Assembly (NCBI GenBank): GCA_949825065.1
Contig: OX463844.1
Span: 496,001 to 560,000, forward strand
DNA length: 64,000 nt
Reading direction: 5' to 3'
Source of the DNA: Odontocerum albicorne
Taxonomy: Eukaryota > Arthropoda > Insecta > Trichoptera > Odontoceridae
Part shown: positions 43,962 to 55,722 of the stretch, piece by piece
Numbering within the stretch: the stretch's first letter is position 1
Layout of the letters: the number at the start of each line of letters is the position of its first letter
The notes under the pieces: model-generated
The model's input: the letters and a program-made list of their open reading frames with translations, nothing else
What the model was told of the DNA's origin: nothing
Database searches by the model: none
Program-made: the position numbers and the translations under genes

Positions 43962-45176
43962 ATGAGATGCATGACTGCGCATTATCACGCTAAACTTCAG
44001 TGCAGAAGGTTTCTGGCCTCCATGCTATGTAACTTTCCTTAAATGAGATGCATGGTTGCACATGATCACGCTAAACTTCAGTGCAGAAGGTTGCTGGCCT
44101 CCATGCTATGTAACTCTCCTTAAATGAGATGCATGGCTGCGCATTATCACGCTAAACTTCAGTGCAGAAGGTTGCTGGCCTCTATGCTATGTAACTCTCC
44201 TTAAATGAGATGCATGGCTGCGCATTATCACGCTAAACTTCAGTGCAGAAGGTTGCTGGCCTCCATGCTATGTAACTCTCCTTAAATGAGATGCATGGCT
44301 GCGCATTATCACGCTAAACTTCAGTGCAGAGGGTTGCTGGCCTCCATGCTATGTAACTCTCCTTAAATGAGATGCATGGCTGCGCATTATCACGCTAAAC
44401 TTCAGTGCAGAAGGTTGCTGGCCTCCATGCTATGTAACTCTCCTTAAATGAGATGCATGGCTGCGCATTATCACGCTAAACTTCAGTGCAGAGGGTTGCT
44501 GGCCTCCATGCTATGTAACTCTCCTTAAATGAGATGCATGGCTGCGCATTATCACGCTAAACTTCAGTGCAGAAGGTTGCTGGCCTCCATGCTATGTAAC
44601 TCTCCTTAAATGAGATGCATGGCTGCGCATTATCACGCTAAACTTCAGTGCAGAGGGTTGCTGGCCTCCATGCTATGTAACTCTCCTTAAATGAGATGCA
44701 TGGCTGCGCATTATCACGCTAAACTTCAGTGCAGAAGGTTGCTGGCCTCCATGCTATGTAACTCTCCTTAAATGAGATGCATGGCTGCGCATTATCACGC
44801 TAAACTTCAGTGCAGAGGGTTGCTGGCCTCCATGCTATGTAACTCTCCTTAAATGAGATGCATGGCTGCGCATTATCACGCTAAACTTCAGTGCAGAAGG
44901 TTGCTGGCCTCCATGCTATGTAACTCTCCTTAAATGAGATGCATGGCTGCGCATTATCACGCTAAACTTCAGTGCAGAGGGTTGCTGGCCTCCATGCTAT
45001 GTAACTCTCCTTAAATGAGATGCATGGCTGCGCATTATCACGCTAAACTTCAGTGCAGAAGGTTGCTGGCCTCCATGCTATGTAACTCTCCTTAAATGAG
45101 ATGCATGGCTGCGCATTATCACGCTAAACTTCAGTGCAGAGGGTTGCTGGCCTCCATGCTATGTAACTCTCATCAA
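43962..45176 (+). repeat. 81-bp satellite, 15 units, dimeric in its later part
   Basis: The unit starts 'ATGAGATGCATGGCTGCGCA' and ends 'ATGTAACTCTCCTTAA'. From unit 4 on, units alternate strictly between CAGAAGG and CAGAGGG, so the real period there is 162 bp. The first two units are diverged, as expected at an array edge. Each complete unit also spells ATG, 25 further codons and TAA in one frame. I regard this as a feature of the monomer and not proof of translation. Confidence 0.95.
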
Positions 45177-45250
45177 ATAACACTGGGAGTTTTTTCGCCT
45201 TGTATTTTATTTCATTTCCATTTAGTATCTTAAAATATAATTTTTGAGTG
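45177..45250. other. Spacer
   Basis: Nothing assigned. Confidence 0.4.
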
Positions 45251-45453
45251 CAGTACAACCATGCAACTTTTTTACCACGTGACATTGCTTCCAGCCAACT
45301 AGAACAATGATAAATAGTCCTTGTCTAGAACTCAGCATGAAAAGCAGACTAGAACAATTTGAAATAATCTAGATTCAAATAAAACTCGAGCCCGTAAATC
45401 TCGATTGGGAAGACAGGCGTCGCGCGTCGTACCAATTAGACCAAGTCAGCATG
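45251..45453 (-). mobile_element. tRNA-derived SINE, old copy
   Basis: Minus strand. Head 'GGTCTAATTGGTACGACGC' with a small duplication (CGCGCGTCG), box B 'GGGCTCGAGTTTTATTTG', linker 'TCTAGTCTGCTTTTCATG', tail 'CTAGTTGGCTGGAAGCAATG'. Confidence 0.75.
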
Positions 45454-45639
45454 TATGTTGTCATAATTACTAAATTTAAGAATTATCATTTAATGACACA
45501 CATTTTAATTATACGATACATAATGAAATTTCATGAATGTTAATGCTGGCAAGGCAATATTTATAGATCTTTATTGTAGGGAAATCAAATTGTGCACTTT
45601 TAATAGTTCTATATCTTTTTTATTAAATTAGTACATACA
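45454..45639. other. Spacer
   Basis: Nothing assigned. Confidence 0.4.
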
Positions 45640-45875
45640 TACATAGCACCACGCCGTATCCCTGTCGGGATAGACAGAGAGAAGAGATCACCACACTTTC
45701 CTACCAGAACACAATTCGATCACATTTTCTACATATATACAACTTTTACGGGTTCCCTAAGCTTTTAGAATTTCTTCTTTCGAAATATCAAACACTTGAT
45801 CTAACCATAGTTTCCTTGATCTTCCTCTATCATGCTTTTCACTCAATTATGCTCTGTGTATATTTAGTGACAGCT
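45640..45875 (-). pseudogene. LINE C 3'-end relic with CATA tail
   Basis: (ACAT)n at 45631-45646, then 'CACGCCGTATCCCTGTCGGG' and 'ATAGACAGAGAG', then decayed LINE C C-terminal coding on the minus strand. The end sequence is the one I associate with lepidopteran LINEs. Confidence 0.65.
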
Positions 45876-45994
45876 GATTAACAGTTATATAAGGACATTC
45901 CATAGCAACATCCGTTACTAATTTAATAAAAAATATAAAGAACTTTGTAATTATACAGAAAGGGGCTGAGAAATATCTGATGGGGGTGTATCTT
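45876..45994. other. Spacer
   Basis: Nothing assigned. Confidence 0.4.
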
Positions 45995-46232
45995 TTCTTC
46001 TTCTTCCCAGTATCATGTCAGATTCCCCCAACGTTGACTATCATCTGAGAGTAAGCATCCTTGTCTCCGGCAGCCTGAAAAAGATTCCCAACGCTTCTTA
46101 CACCAGTCCAATCACGTATATTGCGGAGCCAGGAGATTTGCCTCCTGTCAACACCTCTTCGGCCCTCTATCTTGCCTTGGATGATCAGGTGCAGTAATTT
46201 GTACTTTGCTCTTCTAAGTACTCGACCCAAAT
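45995..46232 (-). pseudogene. LINE B C-terminal fragment, third copy
   Basis: Minus-strand frame reads GRVLRRAKYKLLHLIIQGKI, EGRRGVDRRQISWLRNIRDW and LFQAAGDKDAYSQMIVNVGG. A stop follows, then 'CATGATACTGGGAAGAAGAA'. It retains the complete C-terminus and the GAA-type tail. 5'-truncated. Confidence 0.9.
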
Positions 46233-47360
46233 ATATATTGGTGTATCTCTACTGAGAGTATATTATGAGCCTTTTGATAGCTTCCGTCTTAAATGTTTTT
46301 TTTATTTTTCCCTATCTTAAATAAATATATTTGTAATTTTAAGATACAGGTTTTTTTTATTCCAAAATGACGAGTGTAAGCTCTTTGCATTAGAACAATT
46401 GATTGTGGATTTTCTAGATAAAATTTGATTATTTTAACACGTTGTTCAGTCATAAATTTCTCCATATTTAATTTTCAAAAATTACGCTTTTATAATCTGA
46501 AATAAAATAAATTAATTGTAGAAAGTTATTTGAATTTTAAATAGTATAGTGACTTGTTAGTCTTAGAGAGAGCGCGTCAGTGTGAAGATCAAAATGGTAG
46601 TTATTTAAAAGATATAATTTTTAAAATAAAATTTAATTAATTTACAAAATATTTTCTTTTTTGATCATCACAAATAAATGTAAATTAATAAGAAATAAAA
46701 ATTTATCTTATTTTTAAAATAGTCTTGTGACTTTTGGTCCAGCCTGTATATGCACATACTGTTATATATCGCTATACTATATCATACATTCGTATATAAG
46801 TATATAAAACGTGTTTAAATTGATTATCCAAAACTGTATCTATTTTCGAGTTGAGCACCCCTGCATTCGAGTGGATGCTGATTGCATTTGAGATGCTGAG
46901 ACACACACAATACGTCAATTTAGGAAAAGTTCTATCGTGTCCGCTCCCAGCACGGAGTGTGCATGATGCAGGCAGCAGGGAGCAGGATGCACGGTGCAGC
47001 GCGTGGCCTGGCGGAGGGAATGATGATTGCATTCCAGATGCAGCGGCTATGATACCGACACACTGCGCACATCCACACAATGTGTCAATTTAAGTCGCTA
47101 ACTCAATGTCGAGAGGGGGCGAGGGTCGGGGCGTAGTGGCGGATGAAAATATTCTATTTCTTCTCTCCCCTTTATTACTGCACTTTCCATAAACTTCGTC
47201 TGGCGCAGAAAGAACACTTATTATTCACTTTTTTATTCAGTTATAACAGAGACACTGTTACAATTCAGAGCTAAGGAAAAATATTTTAACTTAATTCGTA
47301 CACATTGATTATATTTCGGTCTCATCCATGTCTTGGGTATTTATTTAAAACTTCATTGTT
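46233..47360. other. No recognisable gene
   Basis: An AT-rich first half; a GC-richer block at 46925-47080. 'CCAGCCTGTATATG' near 46739 resembles one DNA-transposon end but no partner was found. Confidence 0.4.
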
Positions 47361-47565
47361 AAACAATCTTGCAGGGTTATTGCAAGGTGCTTATATCTAC
47401 TTATAAACCTGACAGAAGTATAATACATAAAAAATCTGGCAGGGTTATTACAAGGTGTCAATATCTTCTTATAAACCAGACAGAAGTATAATACATAAAG
47501 AATCTGGCAGGGTTATTGCAAGGTGCCAATATCTTTTTTTAAAGACAGAAGTATAATATAAGTAA
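47361..47565 (-). repeat. SINE tail triplicated in tandem, unit about 66 bp
   Basis: Three units of 'CTGGCAGGGTTATTGCAAGG', 'TGCCAATATCTTCTTATAAA' and 'CCAGACAGAAGTATAATACA'. On the minus strand this reads like the SINE or LINE D tail (CTGGTT...AAGATATTGGCACCTTGCAATAA-like order), so a retrotransposon 3' end was tandemly copied. Confidence 0.65.
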
Positions 47566-47589
47566 AAAATATTACAATTACTATTACAT

Positions 47590-47935
47590 AGATAAAAACA
47601 TACCATCACACCGTCTCCCTGTCGCGTCGGGGTAGGTTGAGAGTAAAAAGTGCTAGGCTTCCATATCGTACCATACATATTTCGCATCTTCTATATCCAT
47701 ACACATTCTCATATAGCTTATAAAGTTTTCTGAGGTTTTACATTTCCTTCTCAAATACCACACACTTGATCCTACAATACTTTCCTTTATTTTCTCCACT
47801 ACGTCTTTTACTCTTATTTACACTGTACATTTGTTTTGATCTTTGGTTTTTCTTTATTTATTAGTATCAAACCATCTTAAAATGATCTCCTTTATCTTAG
47901 TCTATACCAGTTTTAAGTTTATATTCATCCCTTAT
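47590..47935 (-). pseudogene. LINE C C-terminal coding, downstream flank of the 36-bp satellite
   Basis: On the minus strand the sequence leaves the array as NEVIRDEYKLKTGID. With frame breaks it continues IKEIILRWFDTNK, QMYSVNKSKRRSGEN, RMCMDIEDAKYVWYDMEA and LLSTYPDATG, then ends in 'CGTCGGGGTAGG'-like sequence. This is the normal order of LINE C after the satellite unit. It includes the QxYSxNxS segment that forms the 40-bp array elsewhere. Confidence 0.78.
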
Positions 47936-50900
47936 CACTTCATTCAGTACTCTGTAATACTCAACCCTTATCACTTCATTCAATCTCTATCATACCCAGC
48001 CCTTATCATTTCATTCAATACTCTGTCATACTTATCACTAATCACTTCATTCAGTACTCTGTCATACTCATCCCTTATCCCTTCATTCAGTACTCTGTAA
48101 TACTCAACCCTTATCACTTCATTCAGTACTCTGTCATACTCAACCCTTATCACTTCATTCAGTACTCTGTAATACTCAACCCTTATCACTTCATTCAGTA
48201 CTCTGTCATACTCAACCCTTATCACTTCATTCAGTACTCTGTCATACTCATCCCTTATCACTTCATTCAGTACTCTGTAATACTCAACCCTTATCACTTC
48301 ATTCAGTACTCTGTCATACTCAACCCTTATCACTTCATTCAGTACTCTGTCATACTCATCCCTTATCCCTTCATTCAATCTATATCATACTCAGCCCTTA
48401 TCATTTCATTCAATACTCTTTCATACTCATCCCTTATCACTTCATTCAGTACTCTGTCATACTCATCCCTTATCACTTCATTCAGTACTCTGTAATACTC
48501 AACCCTTATCACTTCATTCAGTACTCTGTCATACTCATCCCTTATCCCTTCATTCAGTACTCTGTCATACTCATCCCTTATCCCTTCATTCAGTACTCTA
48601 TCATACTCATCCCTTATCCCTTCATTCAGTACTCTGTCATACTCATCCCTTATCCCTTCATTCAGTACTCTGTCATACTCATCCCTTATCCCTTCATTCA
48701 GTACTCTGTCATACTCATCCCTTATCACTTCATTCAGTACTCTGTCATACTCATCCCTTATCACTTCATTCAGTACTCTGTAATACTCAACCCTTATCAC
48801 TTCATTCAGTACTCTGTCATACTCATCCCTTATCCCTTCATTCAGTACTCTGTCATACTCATCCCTTATCACTTCATTCAGTACTCTGTCATACTCATCC
48901 CTTATCCCTTCATTCAGTACTCTGTAATACTCAACCCTTATCACTTCATTCAGTACTCTGTCATACTCATCCCTTATCCCTTCATTCAGTACTCTGTCAT
49001 ACTCATCCCTTATCCCTTCATTCAGTACTCTGTCATACTCATCCCTTATCCCTTCATTCAGTACTCTGTCATACTCATCCCTTATCACTTCATTCAGTAC
49101 TCTGTCATACTCATCCCTTATCCCTTCATTCAGTACTCTGTAATACTCAACCCTTATCCCTTCATTCAGTACTCTGTCATACTCATCCCTTATCCCTTCA
49201 TTCAGTACTCTGTCATACTCATCCCTTATCACTTCATTCAGTACTCTGTAATACTCAACCCTTAACACTTCATTCAGTACTCTGTCATACTCATCCCTTA
49301 TCCCTTCATTCAGTACTCTGTAATACTCAACCCTTATCACTTCATTCAGTACTCTGTCATACTCAACCCTTATCACTTCATTCAGTACTCTGTAATACTC
49401 AACCCTTATCACTTCATTCAGTACTCTGTCATACTCAACCCTTATCACTTCATTCAGTACTCTGTCATACTCATCCCTTATCACTTCATTCAGTACTCTG
49501 TAATACTCAACCCTTATCACTTCATTCAGTACTCTGTCATACTCAACCCTTATCACTTCATTCAGTACTCTGTCATACTCATCCCTTATCCCTTCATTCA
49601 ATCTATATCATACTCAGCCCTTATCATTTCATTCAATACTCTTTCATACTCATCCCTTATCACTTCATTCAGTACTCTGTCATACTCATCCCTTATCACT
49701 TCATTCAGTACTCTGTAATACTCAACCCTTATCACTTCATTCAGTACTCTGTCATACTCATCCCTTATCCCTTCATTCAGTACTCTGTCATACTCATCCC
49801 TTATCCCTTCATTCAGTACTCTGTCATACTCATCCCTTATCCCTTCATTCAGTACTCTGTCATACTCATCCCTTATCCCTTCATTCAGTACTCTGTCATA
49901 CTCATCCCTTATCACTTCATTCAGTACTCTGTCATACTCATCCCTTATCCCTTCATTCAGTACTCTGTCATACTCATCCCTTATCACTTCATTCAGTACT
50001 CTGTCATACTCATCCCTTATCACTTCATTCAGTACTCTGTAATACTCAACCCTTATCACTTCATTCGGTACTCTGTCATACTCATCCCTTATCCCTTCAT
50101 TCAGTACTCTGTCATACTCATCCCTTATCACTTCATTCAGTACTCTGTAATACTCAACCCTTATCACTTCATTCAGTACTCTGTCATACTCATCCCTTAT
50201 CCCTTCATTCAGTACTCTGTCATACTCATCCCTTATCACTTCATTCAGTACTCTGTCATACTCATCCCTTATCACTTCATTCAGTACTCTGTAATACTCA
50301 ACCCTTATCACTTCATTCAGTACTCTGTCATACTCATCCCTTATCCCTTCATTCAGTACTCTGTCATACTCATCCCTTATCACTTCATTCAGTACTCTGT
50401 CATACTCATCCCTTATCCCTTCATTCAGTACTCTGTAATACTCAACCCTTATCACTTCATTCAGTACTCTGTCATACTCATCCCTTATCCCTTCATTCAG
50501 TACTCTGTCATACTCATCCCTTATCCCTTCATTCAGTACTCTGTAATACTCAACCCTTATCACTTCATTCAGTACTCTGTCATACTCATCCCTTATCCCT
50601 TCATTCAGTACTCTGTCATACTCATCCCTTATCCCTTCATTCAGTACTCTGTCATACTCATCCCTTATCCCTTCATTCAGTACTCTGTCATACTCATCCC
50701 TTATCACTTCATTCAGTACTCTGTCATACTCATCCCTTATCCCTTCATTCAGTACTCTGTAATACTCAACCCTTATCCCTTCATTCAGTACTCTGTCATA
50801 CTCATCCCTTATCCCTTCATTCAGTACTCTGTCATACTCATCCCTTATCACTTCATTCAGTACTCTGTAATACTCAACCCTTAACACTTCATTCAGTACT

Positions 50901-53030
50901 CTGTCATACTCATCCCTTATCCCTTCATTCAGTACTCCGTAATACTCAACCCTTATCACTTCATTCAGTACTCTGTCATACTCAACCCTTATCACTTCAT
51001 TCAGTACTCTGTAATACTCAACCCTTATCACTTCATTCAGTACTCTGTCATACTCAACCCTTATCACTTCATTCAGTACTCTGTCATACTCATCCCTTAT
51101 CACTTCATTCAGTACTCTGTAATACTCAACCCTTATCACTTCATTCAGTACTCTGTCATACTCAACCCTTATCACTTCATTCAGTACTCTGTCATACTCA
51201 TCCCTTATCCCTTCATTCAATCTATATCATACTCAGCCCTTATCATTTCATTCAATACTCTTTCATACTCATCCCTTATCACTTCATTCAGTACTCTGTC
51301 ATACTCATCCCTTATCACTTCATTCAGTACTCTGTAATACTCAACCCTTATCACTTCATTCAGTACTCTGTCATACTCATCCCTTATCCCTTCATTCAGT
51401 ACTCTGTCATACTCATCCCTTATCCCTTCATTCAGTACTCTGTCATACTCATCCCTTATCCCTTCATTCAGTACTCTGTCATACTCATCCCTTATCCCTT
51501 CATTCAGTACTCTGTCATACTCATCCCTTATCACTTCATTCAGTACTCTGTCATACTCATCCCTTATCCCTTCATTCAGTACTCTGTCATACTCATCCCT
51601 TATCACTTCATTCAGTACTCTGTCATACTCATCCCTTATCACTTCATTCAGTACTCTGTAATACTCAACCCTTATCACTTCATTCGGTACTCTGTCATAC
51701 TCATCCCTTATCCCTTCATTCAGTACTCTGTCATACTCATCCCTTATCACTTCATTCAGTACTCTGTAATACTCAACCCTTATCACTTCATTCAGTACTC
51801 TGTCATACTCATCCCTTATCCCTTCATTCAGTACTCTGTCATACTCATCCCTTATCACTTCATTCAGTACTCTGTCATACTCATCCCTTATCACTTCATT
51901 CAGTACTCTGTAATACTCAACCCTTATCACTTCATTCAGTACTCTGTCATACTCATCCCTTATCCCTTCATTCAGTACTCTGTCATACTCATCCCTTATC
52001 ACTTCATTCAGTACTCTGTCATACTCATCCCTTATCCCTTCATTCAGTACTCTGTAATACTCAACCCTTATCACTTCATTCAGTACTCTGTCATACTCAT
52101 CCCTTATCCCTTCATTCAGTACTCTGTCATACTCATCCCTTATCCCTTCATTCAGTACTCTGTCATACTCATCCCTTATCCCTTCATTCAGTACTCTGTC
52201 ATACTCATCCCTTATCACTTCATTCAGTACTCTGTCATACTCATCCCTTATCCCTTCATTCAGTACTCTGTAATACTCAACCCTTATCCCTTCATTCAGT
52301 ACTCTGTCATACTCATCCCTTATCCCTTCATTCAGTACTCTGTCATACTCATCCCTTATCACTTCATTCAGTACTCTGTAATACTCAACCCTTAACACTT
52401 CATTCAGTACTCTGTAATACTCAACCCTTATCACTTCATTCAGTACTCTGTCATACTCATCCTTTATCCCTTCATTCAGTACTCTGTCATACTCATCCCT
52501 TATCCCTTCATTCAGTACTCTGTCATACTCATCCCTTATCCCTTCATTCAGTACTCTGTCATACTCATCCCTTATCACTTCATTCAGTACTCTGTAATAC
52601 TCAACCCTTATCACTTCATTCAGTACTCTGTCATACTCATCCCTTATCCCTTCATTCAGTACTCTGTAATACTCAACCCTTATCCCTTCATTCAGTACTC
52701 TGTCATACTCATCCCTTATCACTTCATTCAGTACTCTGTCATACTCATCCCTTATCCCTTCATTCAATACTCTGTCATACTCATCCCTTATCACTTCATT
52801 CAGTACTCTGTCATACTCATCCCTTATCCCTTCATTCAGTACTCTGTCATACTCATCCCTTATCACTTCATTCAGTACTCTGTCATACTCATCCCTTATC
52901 ACTTCATTCAGTACTCTGTCATACTCATCCCTTATCCCTTCATTCAATACTCTGTCATACTCATCCCTTATCACTTCATTCAGTACTCTATCGTACTCAT
53001 CCCATATTACTCCATTCAGTACTCTGTCAT
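47936..53030 (-). repeat. 36-bp satellite, about 140 units, derived from LINE C codons
   Basis: The plus-strand unit is 'CTTATCACTTCATTCAGTAC' then 'TCTGTCATACTCAACC'. The minus strand encodes NEVIRDEYDRVL per unit, with a few recurring variants (V/G, D/V, D/Y). Long minus frames run 53064-51217, 51220-49598 and 49601-48375. They break because one unit near 48380, 49605 and 51225 ('CATTCAATCTATATCATACT') is one base short. Blocks between these junctions are near-copies of each other. No signal peptide, terminator or promoter supports a gene. Confidence 0.95.
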
Positions 53031-53165
53031 AAATTTTCACACCCTTGTATTTTTCTAAGTACACACATTTCTACAGCATTTATTCGGTTTCTTCGTCTAG
53101 TTCCACATCCATGTTTTACTCCCATACATCAAAATTGGTGCTAAAATGCTTTTGTGAACTATCAT
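53031..53165 (-). pseudogene. LINE C coding, upstream flank of the 36-bp satellite
   Basis: On the minus strand, entering the array: VHKSILAPILMYGSKTWMWN, then RNRINAVEMCVLRKIQG, then DRVLNGVIWDEYDRVLNEVI, which is already the first satellite units. It is the LINE C segment immediately before the repeat unit; the same order occurs once in the relic at 4.74-4.88 kb. Confidence 0.85.
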
Positions 53166-53415
53166 CTCGACAAATGTTGATACTTTATATAATTAATTTG
53201 TGCAAAATTCATGAAAAAAGCGAAATTTAATTAATCAACGGAGGAAGAAAGTGATGTAAAAAAAATGTGGAATGAAAGTTGTAATATTACTTACTTGGAC
53301 TCAAGAGATTTTTAATCGCATTTTAAAATATACCAATGACGAAGCAAGTATAAAGTACTCTCCAGAAACATAAAAGCTAACTTTATAAAATACCGATAAG
53401 ATTTGTACTATCTTA
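53166..53415. other. Spacer
   Basis: Nothing assigned. Confidence 0.4.
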
Positions 53416-53725
53416 CATCTTGGAGATCTGGACACTTACAAAGCCGGACGAAAAGAAAAAATCCCCACAGAATATATTATCCAAATTATGACAATAATAT
53501 GTATTGCCAAGAGTAACAAAATATAGAAAAATGATAAGATTACGCTGGTATGGATAATAATATCGTATTTAGGACACTGCTCCTGCAAGGAAAGCTTTGT
53601 TTAGCGATCCGACTGGATATAGAAGAGATGGGATATTAAAACTGAGATTGCTGGATGGTATGACAAAGAACTGCCTTACATTTAGCACAATCAATTGGAG
53701 GAGTTTTGAAAATTTCAGGAGTTTT
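53416..53725 (+). pseudogene. LINE C-terminal relic (another family)
   Basis: Broken frames read LEIWTLTKPDEK, then IRLRWYG, then ALFSDPTGYRRDGI-like sequence (frame broken), then LRLLDGMTKNCLTF and INWRSFE. The order 'WTLTK.DE.KL...LRW.GH...A.K.LF..P.G.RR.G.P..RW.D....D' is a common insect LINE C-terminus. Several stops and frameshifts. Confidence 0.7.
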
Positions 53726-55155
53726 TATGTCGATTTGCATTGAGGTATATTTTATAATCAGTGTAAATGACAAAGGAGTATGTTACACAAACCTCACTGG
53801 TTAGCTGCAAGCATATCCTGTAAATGTTGCGTTTAAAAAGGTGGCGGTCTTGTGCATGCATAAATCTGAAATATGCAAACAAGTAAATAGAATCAATTAA
53901 AAAAAACTTACCACGGTACTGAGTGATACATAAATAGTGTTGTGGATTTTTGTCTTAGTCCAGTTAGAGTATACTCGTATATGTTTTAGTGCACGACTGA
54001 CGTTCGATTACATCTGAGAAAATATCTATGCTATCAAAACAAAAGAATTCTTTAAATTACTATAATCTTTATTTGTTTATCCATATATCGCATTTACTCG
54101 TACTTCCCCGTCATACTTCTTCATCACTATGACTTCATAACATTACTTCTTAAATCTCTTCACATCGTTAATACAATTTACTAACTAAACTATTCAATTC
54201 ACACTCATTCTCCACTAACACTTCCATGTCACCAATAAAAGCCGATATAAGTTGTAAAGTAAAATTTTAACCATCCAGTTCATTTTGTTTTGCTTGTACT
54301 GGTATATTTTACTTTATTCCATGTTTTTTGTGTGTATAGTTTGATTATTATACATGGTTTGGCGAGCTTATTATTATTTTTTACCGCAATTTATTTTTAC
54401 CAGCCAAGTCATTTTGAAAACTTGAAATTATTTTAATCCATGAGAGATTTTACAAAAAAAATCGTTTAAATTTAAGTAAAACAATGACTTATGATATATC
54501 TATCAATTATGATAAACTAGATACAAATAATTCGCTCAAAGATAAGGAAGGATATCGAAAGAAAATTAGGATGAAGGATATTCTGAGTGATGTAATATTT
54601 TTTTCAATTCTCTTTTAAACGTAAATGAGGATGGTGCACATCTGATGAATCTTGGAAATTTTTTCTTTAGTCGCACCGAGTGAACCGAAGAAGAAAATGT
54701 ACAGGGATTTCTTGGTATGCAATGGAATATCTTATTGCCCATATCGAAAAGAACGTTCGATACTTTTATGCAAAAGTAGGAATAATGGTTCAAAAGTAAA
54801 CCAGTTAATAAAGAAGGTTGAATAGAGCAGTGGGTCTGAAAGGTGAAGGGTGTAGGGTGGAACAGATGAAGCTGGGTGACTGAGCAGCGAGGCAGCGGGC
54901 AGGCAGCGGGGCCGCGGCCCCGGTGGTGCCGTACCGTCCAGATGAGATCATGCGAGTGAGTGCGCCCCGATGACGGAAAATTTACCCCATCAGGGCTGTC
55001 ACCATCATTTTGTCAGTCAACATGATACATTACCAGATTTAATGATTCTATTAACTTCGATATTTTTTATAAATACCGTGCAAAGTGTTAATAGCTCATT
55101 TTATACACCTTTATTTCCGGTCTGAAGTCACGAAGAGGATGCAAGAACTGGCGGT
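53726..55155. other. About 1.4 kb, no gene; a GC-rich island
   Basis: 54355-54440 may hold a very decayed SINE tail. GC-rich island 54880-55015 listed separately. A C/T-rich stretch at 54080-54240 is unassigned. Confidence 0.4.
54880..55015. other. GC-rich island of unknown role
   Basis: 'CAGCGAGGCAGCGGGCAGGC' and 'GGCCGCGGCCCCGGTGGTGC' stand in AT-rich surroundings. No frame with a motif. It could be a conserved non-coding or promoter-like element. Confidence 0.35.
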
Positions 55156-55159
55156 TGTT

Positions 55160-55460
55160 CCGGATAAATATGAAATACCTGACAACTGGATGGAACACTG
55201 GGAAACGATAGCATCAGGACTTCAATTGCGTTGGCTTACTTAGAGAGCGCTGAATCGACTCCGAGTAAGGGTGGCTAGATACAAGGTGAACATGCAAAGA
55301 TGGGGTTTCTTGAACGAAGATAGCACTGAACGTGATTGTGGAGATATATAGAACTCATGCATGCAAGTTTGTCCGAACATTGGAATTTAATGCTTTAGGC
55401 AAGATCTGATTGTTGCAAATGATAGGGTGATCCCCTTGTCCCTTTGGCACAGCGATGAAA
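55160..55460 (+). pseudogene. LINE C-terminal relic (zinc-knuckle-like end)
   Basis: Reads YEIPDNWMEHWETIASGLQL, RALNRLRVRVARYKVNMQRW, GFLNEDSTERDCGD-like, then MQVCPNIG and DLIVANDRV. Typical insect LINE proteins end 'LNRLRTGxGRxKxNLxRWGxxxxxxCxCG...QTMxHLLxCP'. One stop after WLT and another in the CG-x-H part. Here the first cysteine survives and the histidine is not evident. Confidence 0.8.
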
Positions 55461-55494
55461 CGAAGTTCTGAAAGTTATAAGATTTGTAAGATAC

Positions 55495-55545
55495 AAGATA
55501 CACCCCACCAATATAGGTTCGCCCTATATTGGTGGGGTGTATCTT
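55495..55545. repeat. Perfect 23-bp inverted repeat with 5-base loop
   Basis: 55495-55517 and 55523-55545 are exact reverse complements ('AAGATACACCCCACCAATAT' + 'AGG'). The loop is TTCGC. Confidence 0.92.
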
Positions 55546-55630
55546 GGCCGAGGGGATGCTATTAGATGAGCCCAGACCTTTTGATAGCTTCTGTATTCAA
55601 CGTATTATCTGCAATTTATGTGTTTTAGAA

Positions 55631-55722
55631 GTGTTATTTAAATATAATCTGTACATACTATGTTGCTATCAATAAACCTGTGTTATTTAAATATAATCTG
55701 TACATACTATGTTGCTATCAAT
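55631..55722 (+). repeat. 49-bp direct duplication
   Basis: 'GTGTTATTTAAATATAATCT', 'GTACATACTATGTTGCTATC' and 'AAT' occur twice, at 55631 and 55680, without substitutions. Confidence 0.95.

Noticed and set aside
46330..46752. DNA transposon ending in CCTGTATATG near 46745
   Set aside because: No matching inverted end or target duplication could be found on the left side.
46851..47093. Open frames of 80 and 102 residues on opposite strands
   Set aside because: They overlap in a GC-rich patch with no recognised motif; no support for coding.
48375..53064. Minus-strand open frames of 408, 540 and 615 residues made of NEVIRDEYDRVL repeats
   Set aside because: They follow from a 36-bp unit without stops in that frame, end at one-base-short units, and sit in LINE-derived satellite. 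No gene signals were seen.
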